Positions 1 to 6,362 are shown, counted from the first letter of the stretch. The stretch: DNA of 10,503 nt from Glaciecola sp. UBA1851 (GCA_002338515.1 DDIL01000081.1:1-10503), one strand, 5' to 3'. Program-made: numbers and translations. The notes: generated from the letters alone by a model not told the origin.

Positions 1-147
1 GAAACTATTTACGCAAATTATGTTATACATTGAACAATAATAACCACTTTTATACATCATACGCTTTAGGATTATCTGCACTGGTATCTAATTGAATATT
101 TCAAAAATCTTTCAAATTGAACTATGGTATCAATTAGTAAAAAACGT

Positions 148-152
148 AAAGG
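148..152 (+). promoter_or_regulatory. Ribosome binding site of the serine hydrolase gene
   Basis: AAAGG lies 7 nt before the ATG at 160. The in-frame ATG at 124 has no purine-rich sequence before it. This favours 160 as the start and gives a protein that begins MKKWLVIIIN, a typical short positive n-region followed by a hydrophobic segment. Confidence 0.6.
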
Positions 153-159
153 CTTTTCA

Positions 160-1341
160 ATGAAAAAATGGTTAGTAATAATTATAAACGTGCTGCTAAT
201 TGCTGTAACACTAATTTGGTTTAATATTAACCCTCATTTACGCGTATTAATACTCGATCCACCAGAAAATGAAAATGTTCTATTTTGGAGTACCAAGCAG
301 CGAGACGCTGGTTTCAGACTAATTGAACAACTCGATATACTACCAAAACGCACCATAAAAGCTTCTGAAGATACTTCTCAGTTTAAGATTGGCAATTCCT
401 TAGATTTTGAAAAAGAAGCACTAGACCAGCTAATGAAGTCTCAACGCCTCGCATCATTAATAGTATTACACAATGGTAAGTTAGTACTTGAAGAATATGG
501 TTTAGATTTTAGTGCTGAAGGCAAATGGACGAGTTTCTCAGTTGCAAAATCTTTTACTTCTACCCTTATTGGGGCCGCTATTAAAGATGGGTATATAAAT
601 AGTTTGAGTGATAGCGTTAGCCTGTATATTCCTGATATGCAGGGAAGTAACTATGATAATGTGACGATTGAACAACTATTGACTATGACATCGGGTATAA
701 AGTGGGATGAAGATTATAGCGACCCTAATTCTGATGTATCAAAATTTAACTTCCACACGCCCGATGAAGGTATAGATGCGACTGCCAGTTATATGCGCAG
801 TTTACCGAGAGCAGCAGAGCCAGGTAAAGTTTGGTTATATAGCACTGGTGAAACCAATTTAATTGGTTTGTTAATCAGTCAAGCAACCAATCAAACACTT
901 TCAGACTATTTATCTGAAAAAGTTTGGTCAAAAATTGGAATGGAACAAGATGCCAGTTGGGTTTTAGGTAAGACTGGACATGAAATTAGTGGTTGTTGCA
1001 TTCAAGCTACAACTCGTGACTTTGCGAGATTCGGTCAATTTATATTAAACGGCGCGATTGTAGACGGTGAAAGCATTGTGCCTGATGGTTGGTTTGAAAA
1101 AGCTACGACAACTCAATTTAAAACTAGCAACCCAAAATTGGGTTATGGTTTTCAGTGGTGGACTTCACCAGATGGTAGCTTTCAAGGAAGAGGTATTTTT
1201 GGACAAGGTATATTTATTGACCCAACGCGTAAATTAGTTATCGCGGTAAATGGTAATTGGGAAAAAGCGTCATCGCGCGAGTTGACCGAACAACGTTTGC
1301 AATTATATAAACTGATTCAAGATCTAGTTGACGATAACTAA
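160..1341 (+). CDS. Membrane-anchored serine hydrolase, beta-lactamase/NylB-like (S12 family)
   Basis: A 393-residue protein of the serine beta-lactamase / penicillin-binding-protein fold (class C, S12), closest in feel to 6-aminohexanoate-dimer hydrolase (NylB) relatives. Numbering is from the ATG at 160; an upstream in-frame ATG at 124 would add 12 residues. Residues 1-22 form one hydrophobic segment, so the enzyme is probably exported or anchored in the inner membrane facing the periplasm. The nucleophile motif SxxK is S127-V-A-K130. The second motif is Y227-S-T, in the context YSTGETN. A GCC-I-QATTRDFARFGQ block near residues 277-293 is typical of NylB-like hydrolases. The third motif position is near GQG at 348-350, ahead of a final strand with IDPTRKLVIAV. 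Family members hydrolyse amides, esters or D-amino acid peptides, so the substrate cannot be read from sequence. It is a single gene, convergent with the aminotransferase. Confidence 0.88.
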   Translation: MKKWLVIIINVLLIAVTLIWFNINPHLRVLILDPPENENVLFWSTKQRDAGFRLIEQLDILPKRTIKASEDTSQFKIGNSLDFEKEALDQLMKSQRLASLIVLHNGKLVLEEYGLDFSAEGKWTSFSVAKSFTSTLIGAAIKDGYINSLSDSVSLYIPDMQGSNYDNVTIEQLLTMTSGIKWDEDYSDPNSDVSKFNFHTPDEGIDATASYMRSLPRAAEPGKVWLYSTGETNLIGLLISQATNQTLSDYLSEKVWSKIGMEQDASWVLGKTGHEISGCCIQATTRDFARFGQFILNGAIVDGESIVPDGWFEKATTTQFKTSNPKLGYGFQWWTSPDGSFQGRGIFGQGIFIDPTRKLVIAVNGNWEKASSRELTEQRLQLYKLIQDLVDDN

Positions 1342-1379
1342 CCTACTATGAAGCAAAAATACTGTGGATTTGTCCGACA

Positions 1380-1396
1380 ATATTAAAGTTTAATAT
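1380..1396. repeat. AT-only inverted repeat after the serine hydrolase gene
   Basis: ATATTAAA-G-TTTAATAT is a perfect 8-bp inverted repeat with a 1-nt centre, 39 nt past the stop codon and followed by a T-rich stretch. It could be a weak transcription end or a protein site. Being all AT, it is a poor intrinsic terminator. Confidence 0.35.
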
Positions 1397-1482
1397 ATTT
1401 TGATAATTTTGTGCTGGTTTCATTATTGAGTTTCGATAATCCGACTGCCAAGTCCCATCCACCTTCGGACGCACTTCTAACA

Positions 1483-1657
1483 CAATTTAAAAACACCCTA
1501 GGTCATTCCCACGAAAGTGGGAACCTTCAAAAATACAAGATTTTTTTAACACCAATAGTGTTGAGTTTATTGAAAATAATGAGCTTTTTGTGAAATTTCT
1601 ATGCTGTTTAGGGGGTTCCTGCTTTCGCAGGAATGACCTAGGATGTTTGAAGTTTAG
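1483..1657. mobile_element. Palindromic MITE/REP-like element with hairpin ends
   Basis: A non-coding element bounded by inverted ends CCTAGGTCAT (1497-1506) and ATGACCTAGG (1633-1642). Weaker similarity runs out to about 1483 and 1657. Each end carries its own hairpin: TTCCCAC-GAAA-GTGGGAA at 1506-1523 and TTCCTGC-TTTC-GCAGGAA at 1616-1633. The stretch inside the right end (reverse strand: GGAACCCCCTAAACAGCATAG) recurs almost unchanged at 6584-6605, so this is a repeat family present at two places in the window. It resembles the widespread gammaproteobacterial 'tcattcctgcgaaagcagga' repeats. It sits between two convergent genes and could act as a two-way transcription end. Two short open frames crossing it are not genes. 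Confidence 0.75.
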
Positions 1658-1712
1658 AGGTAATAATCCTTCCGCTAACTGCATCACAAGGGCCGTTAAA
1701 GACCCAAATAAT

Positions 1713-1728
1713 ATCAAACTATATTATC
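1713..1728 (+). repeat. Dispersed short repeat, copy 1 (ATCAAAC-N2-TATTATC)
   Basis: ATCAAAC, two variable bases, then TATTATC. It is one of four same-strand copies in the window (also at 1803, 6799 and 6819). An 18 of 20 match links 1710-1729 to 6816-6835. The copies sit in two pairs, each pair next to a MITE region. Confidence 0.45.
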
Positions 1729-1802
1729 GAAATAAGATAGCGTTCAGCGAGAAAACTATCTAACATTACGAAAATCTTACATATTTACTGCCAGTAAAAT
1801 TC

Positions 1803-1818
1803 ATCAAACTTTATTATC
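1803..1818 (+). repeat. Dispersed short repeat, copy 2
   Basis: ATCAAAC-TT-TATTATC, 90 bp after copy 1 in the same orientation and about 100 bp beyond the stop codon of the aminotransferase gene, which is read on the other strand. No function is known to me. Confidence 0.45.
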
Positions 1819-1832
1819 ATCTGACAGGATTA

Positions 1833-1856
1833 ACGTTATCGTAAGAACGATAACGT
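1833..1856. other. Perfect 10-bp hairpin in the convergent intergenic region
   Basis: ACGTTATCGT-AAGA-ACGATAACGT forms a perfect 10-bp stem with a 4-nt loop, 59-82 nt beyond the aminotransferase stop. There is no T-run on either side, so it is not a classical intrinsic terminator. It could be a 3'-end-protecting stem-loop for the aminotransferase mRNA or a palindromic DNA site. A small inverted repeat TACAC-C-GTGTA follows close by at about 1869-1879. Confidence 0.5.
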
Positions 1857-1914
1857 CATAACGTACGTACACCGTGTATTCTGATATTCAATAAATGTCT
1901 GAGTATACTTTTAT

Positions 1915-3045
1915 CTAATTACTAAGAATTTTTGTTAATGCTGAGACACATTTATCAACATTAGCTTTTGTACAACTACTGCCCATCAATCCAATCCGCC
2001 AAGCTTTACCAGCAAATTCACCCAGGCCTGCCCCTATTTCCAAATCAAATTCATTAAGTAATTTGGCGCGTGTACTTGCATCATCAATGCCTTTAGGTAT
2101 CCAAACTACATTTAATTGAGGTAATCGATAAGCTTCATCAACTGCAAATTCAAGTCCTAGTGACTCCAAACCTTGCTTAAGATAGTTATGAACCTCTCTA
2201 TGGCGATTCCAACTATTTTCTAGCCCTTCTTGTAGTACTGCAACCAAGCTCTCATGAAATGCATATACGCTGTTAACAGGCGCTGTGTGATGATATGCCC
2301 TGGCCTTTCCTTGCCCCCAATATCCAAGTATTAGGTTTAAATCTAAAAACCAACTTTGTACTGGTGTTTTGCGGCTCTTTATTTTTTCAAGTGCCAAATC
2401 ACTAAAAGTCACAGGTGATAAACCTGGCACACAAGACAAACATTTTTGCGTACCTGAATAGCTTGCATCTATTTGCCAATCATCTATGTAAAGAGGGATA
2501 CCGGCTAAGGATGTCACAGTGTCAACAATTGTTAAGCAGCCATACTCTTTTGCAATAGCACATAGCGTTTTTGCGTCGTTTTCAACGCCAGTTGAGGTTT
2601 CTGCATGGACAAATGCTACTATTTTGGTATCTGGATTTGCCTCTAAAGCAGCTTTGAGTTTCTCAGGTTTTGTTTGTTCACCCCATGGGTCTTCAATCAG
2701 CACGGCTTCACCGCCACTTCTAATTACATTTTGGTACATGCGTCCGCCAAATACGCCGTTTTGGCAAACTATCACTTTATCACCTGGTTCCACTAAGTTT
2801 ACAAAGCAAGCTTCCATGCCAGCAGAGCCGGGTGCAGATATAGGCATGGTCATCTGATTGTTTGTTTGAAATACTTCTTGTAGCAGTTGTTTAGTTTCAT
2901 CCATTAATCCAACAAAGCTAGGATCTAAATGCCCTAAGGTAGGTTGTGCAAGCGCATTTAACACTCGTTGGCTGACATCACTTGGGCCTGGACCCATTAA
3001 GGTAGGTGCTTTTGGTGTGAATGAAGAAATGGTTGAGATTGTCAT
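1915..3045 (-). CDS. Alanine-glyoxylate type aminotransferase (class V, PLP)
   Basis: A 376-residue fold-type I PLP enzyme of class V, alanine-glyoxylate / serine-pyruvate aminotransferase family. The expected reaction moves the amino group of alanine or serine to glyoxylate, giving glycine, in the cytoplasm. The PLP lysine is K201 in SGTQK. The ring-binding aspartate is D175 in VDTVTSLAG. The phosphate cup is near GSAG at 73-76, and R350 in WRIGLMG matches the substrate arginine. These agree with human AGT K209, D183 and R360. The N-terminal LMGPGPS motif is typical. The start at 3045 is chosen because an AAGG ribosome site (3054-3057) lies 8 nt upstream; a TTG 33 nt further out has none. 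The amino donor cannot be fixed from sequence. It lies next to a malate synthase G relative, which supports a glyoxylate role. Phosphonate or other class V transaminase activity is a less likely alternative. Confidence 0.88.
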   Translation of the reverse strand: MTISTISSFTPKAPTLMGPGPSDVSQRVLNALAQPTLGHLDPSFVGLMDETKQLLQEVFQTNNQMTMPISAPGSAGMEACFVNLVEPGDKVIVCQNGVFGGRMYQNVIRSGGEAVLIEDPWGEQTKPEKLKAALEANPDTKIVAFVHAETSTGVENDAKTLCAIAKEYGCLTIVDTVTSLAGIPLYIDDWQIDASYSGTQKCLSCVPGLSPVTFSDLALEKIKSRKTPVQSWFLDLNLILGYWGQGKARAYHHTAPVNSVYAFHESLVAVLQEGLENSWNRHREVHNYLKQGLESLGLEFAVDEAYRLPQLNVVWIPKGIDDASTRAKLLNEFDLEIGAGLGEFAGKAWRIGLMGSSCTKANVDKCVSALTKILSN

Positions 3046-3053
3046 AGAAGTAG

Positions 3054-3107
3054 CCTTGATAAACTTAAAGCCAATCAAGATAGAAAAGCTTGATTGAAAG
3101 ATTCAAT
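3054..3107 (-). promoter_or_regulatory. Aminotransferase leader with mutually exclusive stem-loops over the RBS
   Basis: Reading the mRNA (minus) strand, four segments can pair in alternative ways. Segment 1 is AUUGAA (3107-3102), segment 2 UUCAAUCAAG (3098-3089), segment 3 CUUGAUUG (3079-3072) and segment 4 AUCAAGG (3060-3054). 1:2 is a 6-bp stem with a 3-nt loop. 2:3 is an 8-bp stem plus a wobble with a 9-nt loop. 3:4 is a 6-bp stem plus a wobble that covers AAGG, the ribosome site. 2:3 therefore leaves the site open, while 1:2 would free segment 3 to block it. The pairings are seen directly; the switch function is inferred. Confidence 0.4.
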
Positions 3108-3152
3108 TAAAAAAGATGAGTGCTAGAATTTTAGAAACTTTATGCACGCGAG

Positions 3153-3160
3153 TTTACAAA
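3153..3160 (+). promoter_or_regulatory. TTTACAAA octamer upstream of the aminotransferase
   Basis: TTTACAAA lies 108 bp upstream of the aminotransferase start, where a -35 element could be. The same octamer occurs at 4093-4100 and 4168-4175 and I see no other copy in the window. It differs by one base from TTTGCAAA, the core site described for RamB/ScfR-type regulators. It is a candidate operator for the regulator at 4198. Confidence 0.35.
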
Positions 3161-3200
3161 ATTTAGAAGCACTTAGAACATGCATAGACTAGCAAATTAA

Positions 3201-3228
3201 AATGTAAAATGGCGTGATTTTTTACATT
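3201..3228. promoter_or_regulatory. 9-bp inverted repeat between aminotransferase and truncated malate synthase genes
   Basis: AATGTAAAA and TTTTACATT form a perfect 9-bp inverted repeat separated by 10 nt. It lies about 155-183 bp upstream of the aminotransferase start and 50-77 bp past the stop of the next gene. It could be a protein-binding palindrome or a weak stem at the end of the 3278-4021 transcript. The hexamer TGTAAA/TTTACA is shared with the divergent promoter region at 4161-4173. Confidence 0.4.
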
Positions 3229-3277
3229 CATCAAATCAATATCAGACTAAAAGTTAACTGTCTTAAGATATACCAGA

Positions 3278-4021
3278 TTATTTTGATTTGTAATCGACTA
3301 AACTAAGTGTTTTATCGGGAATAACAAACTCTATACAGTCTTTGTTTGTGTACGTTACTTTTAGATTGGTTAGGGTTGTTTTAAGTTTCTGGTTTTCTGA
3401 CTGTTTTAGAATAGCTTTAATTTTATTATACGCTTTGATTTGTTCACTGCTATCACCTGAAGGATTAGGCGGCTCAAAATTGATGATAATTGATTGTTCG
3501 GTTCTTAGTTTTATATCTGTAAAAATTGCTTTCTCTTTATTATATACATGGTCATTCAATTCAAGCTGTAAATAAAAGTCGTCCTTTTTCAGCAGTATAA
3601 ATTTAGGTTGCTCTTTATCACTGCTAAAAGCCTCAAATTGACTTGGCTTCTTCAACGATGTAAACGTGATCGCATCATAATATGCTAACAAATATTCCCC
3701 ATCTACTTTATATCCAACAACGTCATTATGTGTCCCAAAAAATAGCGGAAAGTGGTTATTTAAAAATTCCAAGGCGTTGCTAAATCCGTCCCCATAAGTG
3801 TTACCCTCTTCTATTAAAGAATACCAACTACCATAAGTAACCTTCATTCCAATTAATGAGCTAGAGATAGGCACTATTTTATTATTGTGACTGTTGTATT
3901 GCGTATTAAAGTCTTGCCAGAACGTCTCACTTGAATAATTTACTAAAGGCAGTATTTCTGAATTGATAAAATCAAATACAGTGGCGTCAATAATGTCTTT
4001 ATCTAGCTTAGGTTTTTTCAT
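3278..4021 (-). CDS. Truncated malate synthase G-like protein lacking the catalytic barrel
   Basis: A 247-residue protein that aligns in order with the first about 340 residues of malate synthase G (normally about 720). Residues 11-50 match the N-terminal clasp (FDFINSEILPLV..ETFWQDF). About 75 residues are then skipped, and residues 63-247 match the alpha/beta domain: YGSWYSLI, NDVVGYKV, TSLKKPSQFEAF and FILLKK. E183 falls on the magnesium-region glutamate of the CED motif, where the flanking residues are changed to F and P. The catalytic arginine position reads Asp in the last line (LSLVDYKSK), and the gene stops there. The rest of the TIM barrel, the Mg ligands and the C-terminal catalytic aspartate are missing, so it cannot be an active malate synthase. 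It has an open frame and a clear AAAGG ribosome site (4028-4032, 6 nt before ATG). It is divergent from the regulator. It may be a repurposed binding or regulatory protein, or a slowly decaying paralogue. The alignment is from memory. Confidence 0.78.
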   Translation of the reverse strand: MKKPKLDKDIIDATVFDFINSEILPLVNYSSETFWQDFNTQYNSHNNKIVPISSSLIGMKVTYGSWYSLIEEGNTYGDGFSNALEFLNNHFPLFFGTHNDVVGYKVDGEYLLAYYDAITFTSLKKPSQFEAFSSDKEQPKFILLKKDDFYLQLELNDHVYNKEKAIFTDIKLRTEQSIIINFEPPNPSGDSSEQIKAYNKIKAILKQSENQKLKTTLTNLKVTYTNKDCIEFVIPDKTLSLVDYKSK

Positions 4022-4197
4022 GATACACCTTTAGTACAAGCGAGCTAGTTACACTTTCTCACCTTTAATATTTACAACTTAATCGATAAAATTTTACAAA
4101 CGTTGCGTATAACTAAGAATAGTGTATTGTTTTTATAATTTAACAATTAAAATTTCACACTGTAAATTTTACAAAAATATTGGTGAACTGGTGATTA
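4022..4197. promoter_or_regulatory. Divergent promoter region with repeated TTTACAAA sites
   Basis: This 176-bp gap serves both the truncated malate synthase gene and the regulator. It holds a 12-bp exact direct repeat AAATTTTACAAA at 4089-4100 and 4164-4175, and another TTTACA at 4071-4076. The second copy forms a perfect palindrome TGTAAA-T-TTTACA at 4161-4173. A consensus -10 box TATAAT lies at 4134-4139, with only a poor -35, so the palindrome would fall just downstream of the regulator transcription start. This is a good position for self-repression. GGTGA at 4182-4186 or 4190-4194 can serve as the regulator ribosome site. Confidence 0.5.
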
Positions 4198-5739
4198 ATG
4201 AAAACGAATAAGACACTCAACAGAAAATCACATCTTTTAGGGACGAAAATAAGAAATTTACGTAAGCGAAACAATTTAACTATGGAAGACCTATCGGCTA
4301 GATGTGTAAGAGTGAATGCGGAGCTAGCACCTTCAGTTTCTTATTTATCAATGATAGAAAGAGGTAAGCGAATACCAAGTAGTGACATGCTTGAAGTAAT
4401 AGCAACGGTTTTTCAAAAGCAAGTAGATTGGTTCTTAGATGATGTACCAGAAGAAGGTGACATCACACCAGTAAAGGGTAGTCGAGGAGGGATCAACGGA
4501 ATGGCTCTAGAGCCAAGTTTTCTGTTTTCAAACGATATTCTGCAAATTGCGATACCAGAGATGCTTTCTCAAACAGGTATTAGCGGTAAACAATTTGCGC
4601 ACTTATTAATTCGCGCACACCAGGAACTTCATCAAAATCATTTCCCCGACCTTGAGCGAGCTGCTGAAGAGGTTGGTTTAAAACGCATGCCGCTTTCTGT
4701 TGAAGAACTATATGAAATAGTAAAACAACAAGGATTAGGTATTTCATGGTTTACACGAATGCCAGAGGAAGTGAAAACTGAGTTGGGTGTAGGTGGAAAA
4801 AGTTTAGTTACGTCTTTTTTTGACCCAGCAGGTAAAATACATATTAATAAACTACTTCAAAACTTCCCAGCTAGGCTTAAATATGACTTAGCGGTGCACA
4901 TTGGCCACAGTGTATTACATAATAAATCAGGCTTAAAAAGTGTATTGGTAACGGGTAGAACTCATAACACATCGCTAGTAGATGATGCGGATCAAATTGT
5001 TCATTCTAGTACGGTTAATGCACAAGATATCTTACATGCATGGCGTGATTTTGAATCGAGCTTTTTTGCTGGTGCATTATTGTGTCCAAAAGTCCCCTTC
5101 AGGCAGCAATTAGATAGACAAGGCTACGAAATTGGCATACATCATCAACTAGGCGTATCGGCATCAGTGGCTATGCGAAGAATGACGGCTGTTTCGCCAT
5201 ATCGACATTGGCACTATTTTGATGCTTATGCGCCAGGCAAACTTAAAGCCGTTTATAGAGGTAATGGTATTCCGTTACCATGGGGAAATATGCGAACTGT
5301 TGAGGACCCTTGTCATCACTGGGCAGTATTTAGAATGATTAATGCGCCTATTGTAGGAACATCAGCGCAAATATCTATTTTAAATGTTGAGGACGTGCCA
5401 AGAATCTATTGCTGTGAATCAACCAATGTAAAAGATTTAGCTGACAATGATCATGTGTTATGCACAGGTATAGATTTAAACCCTGCTATTGAAGCGCAAG
5501 GTGAAAATGCAGCAGACATTGCCTCTAGTTTAAAACAAGCTTGTGTTGATAATGGAGGAAGTGCTGCAATCCCTAAAAGTATCAAAGAAAAACTATCTAG
5601 TGTTTCTAGGATTTTAAACATTAATTGGGTGGAGAGAGGCATTGAATCTGATGCTAGACTCATTTGTTCACGCGGAGCAGTATGTCCTAGAAAGCCAAGC
5701 TGTTATGAAGGTCAATGTATGCAATCGAGTAATAAATGA
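4198..5739 (+). CDS. XRE-type regulator with IrrE-like sensor region (ScfR/RamB-like, DUF3612 type)
   Basis: A 513-residue cytoplasmic DNA-binding regulator. Residues about 12-80 form an XRE helix-turn-helix (GTKIRNLRKRNNLTMEDLS..SYLSMIERGKRIPS). Residues about 130-300 resemble the IrrE/M78 peptidase-like region of ScfR, RamB and related regulators, but the zinc motif HExxH is replaced: LAVHIGHSVLH at 231-241 aligns to LAHELGHxLLH with V and H in place of the first His and the Glu. Proteolysis is therefore unlikely and ligand sensing more probable. The C-terminal part (about 300-513) has YCCES, VLCTGIDLNPA and a final cysteine cluster C490-x5-C496-x5-C502-x4-C507, comparable to the C-terminal Cys block of ScfR-like proteins. 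The architecture fits proteins annotated XRE + DUF3612. Studied relatives control glyoxylate-cycle or short-chain acyl-CoA genes. It probably controls its divergent neighbour and perhaps the aminotransferase. Confidence 0.85.
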   Translation: MKTNKTLNRKSHLLGTKIRNLRKRNNLTMEDLSARCVRVNAELAPSVSYLSMIERGKRIPSSDMLEVIATVFQKQVDWFLDDVPEEGDITPVKGSRGGINGMALEPSFLFSNDILQIAIPEMLSQTGISGKQFAHLLIRAHQELHQNHFPDLERAAEEVGLKRMPLSVEELYEIVKQQGLGISWFTRMPEEVKTELGVGGKSLVTSFFDPAGKIHINKLLQNFPARLKYDLAVHIGHSVLHNKSGLKSVLVTGRTHNTSLVDDADQIVHSSTVNAQDILHAWRDFESSFFAGALLCPKVPFRQQLDRQGYEIGIHHQLGVSASVAMRRMTAVSPYRHWHYFDAYAPGKLKAVYRGNGIPLPWGNMRTVEDPCHHWAVFRMINAPIVGTSAQISILNVEDVPRIYCCESTNVKDLADNDHVLCTGIDLNPAIEAQGENAADIASSLKQACVDNGGSAAIPKSIKEKLSSVSRILNINWVERGIESDARLICSRGAVCPRKPSCYEGQCMQSSNK

Positions 5740-6034
5740 CCTATATATTTCTATAAGCAATTGTTTAATATAAAGTTCACGACTATTCACATTGAGTTTG
5801 TGGTTGTTATTTGCACAGCATGTTTTATTTTGTACATACATGTTTAAATTAAATTAGATTGACAGAAACGGGGGAGAAAGAAAAGAGTTGATATATGCAT
5901 AGGCGTCAAACTGACATATACTTTCCTGACAATAATTAAGCTTTTACTTGATAGATTTTCTTACTATTGACTATTAAAATATAGAGTTAGAAGCGTGTTT
6001 TACCGCATCAAAAAATTTAAATGATTCTTATTAT
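5740..6034. other. Non-coding stretch between the regulator and the transporter remnant
   Basis: An AT-rich 295-bp stretch with stop codons in all frames and no clear terminator after the regulator. TTGACA at 5859-5864 has no good -10 at the right distance. A short run with hydrophobic codons (about 5764-5847) could be decayed transporter sequence, but I cannot align it. The frame of the following remnant is open only from 5978. Confidence 0.4.
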
Positions 6035-6334
6035 TTGACTTCTAAATGGATGTTATTGGGCCCTATATTTGTTCCTATGCTCTATCAAGTGAATCCAGCA
6101 ATGACACCTGATTTAGTTGCTGCCGCTTACAGAGTAGCCGACTCCTCAACTAACATTATCACTCCAATGATGGTTTATTCTGGCATCATTTTAGCGTTTA
6201 TGCGTAAATATAAACCCAATTTAAGCTTTGGCGATTTAATCATTCTAATGTTGCCATATTCAGTCGTATTTTTAGTTGTTTGGACAATATTGTTGGTAGG
6301 TTTTTTTGCTTTTGGCATACCCCTTGGTTTCTAG
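6035..6334 (+). pseudogene. 3' remnant of an AbgT-family transporter gene
   Basis: About 100 codons match the C-terminal end of AbgT-type transporters (p-aminobenzoyl-glutamate / antimetabolite transporters, inner membrane, usually about 500 residues). Signature pieces are SKWMLLGPIFVPML, AAYRVADSSTNIITPMM, ILAFMRKY and LIILMLPYSVVFLVVWT, ending in IPLGF. Two or three membrane segments remain of the roughly nine to eleven expected. The first four fifths of the gene are absent: the frame opens only at 5978, after a TAA, and nothing alignable is seen upstream. The only start in place is a TTG, without a ribosome site. The remnant is well conserved in wording, so the loss may be fairly recent. 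A repeat cluster begins 29 bp after its stop, and rearrangement between repeats is one possible cause of the deletion. Confidence 0.8.
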
Positions 6335-6362
6335 CATCAAATTAACAATTTTTCAGTTTTAA

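Noticed and set aside
1411..1593. Short open frame on the + strand
   Set aside because: It runs through the left end of the MITE, has no ribosome site and resembles no protein.
1487..1717. Short open frame on the - strand
   Set aside because: It covers the whole palindromic MITE; its codons are only the hairpin repeat read through.
2519..2857. 112-codon open frame opposite the aminotransferase
   Set aside because: It is an antisense frame within a clear PLP enzyme gene whose motifs are all on the other strand.
3046..3078. Upstream TTG start for the aminotransferase
   Set aside because: It would add 11 unconserved residues, has no ribosome site and lies within the leader stem-loop; the ATG at 3045 has AAGG at good spacing.
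3203..3226. TyrR box (TGTAAA-N6-TTTACA)
   Set aside because: The half sites match but the spacing is 12 nt here and 1 nt at 4161-4173, not 6.
4888..4920. Active M78 metallopeptidase site in the regulator
   Set aside because: The HExxH pattern is broken (VHIGH), so I describe the region as IrrE-like without peptidase activity.
5859..5895. Sigma-70 promoter from TTGACA at 5859
   Set aside because: No acceptable -10 box lies 16-18 nt downstream; the nearest AT-rich hexamer is about 25 nt away.
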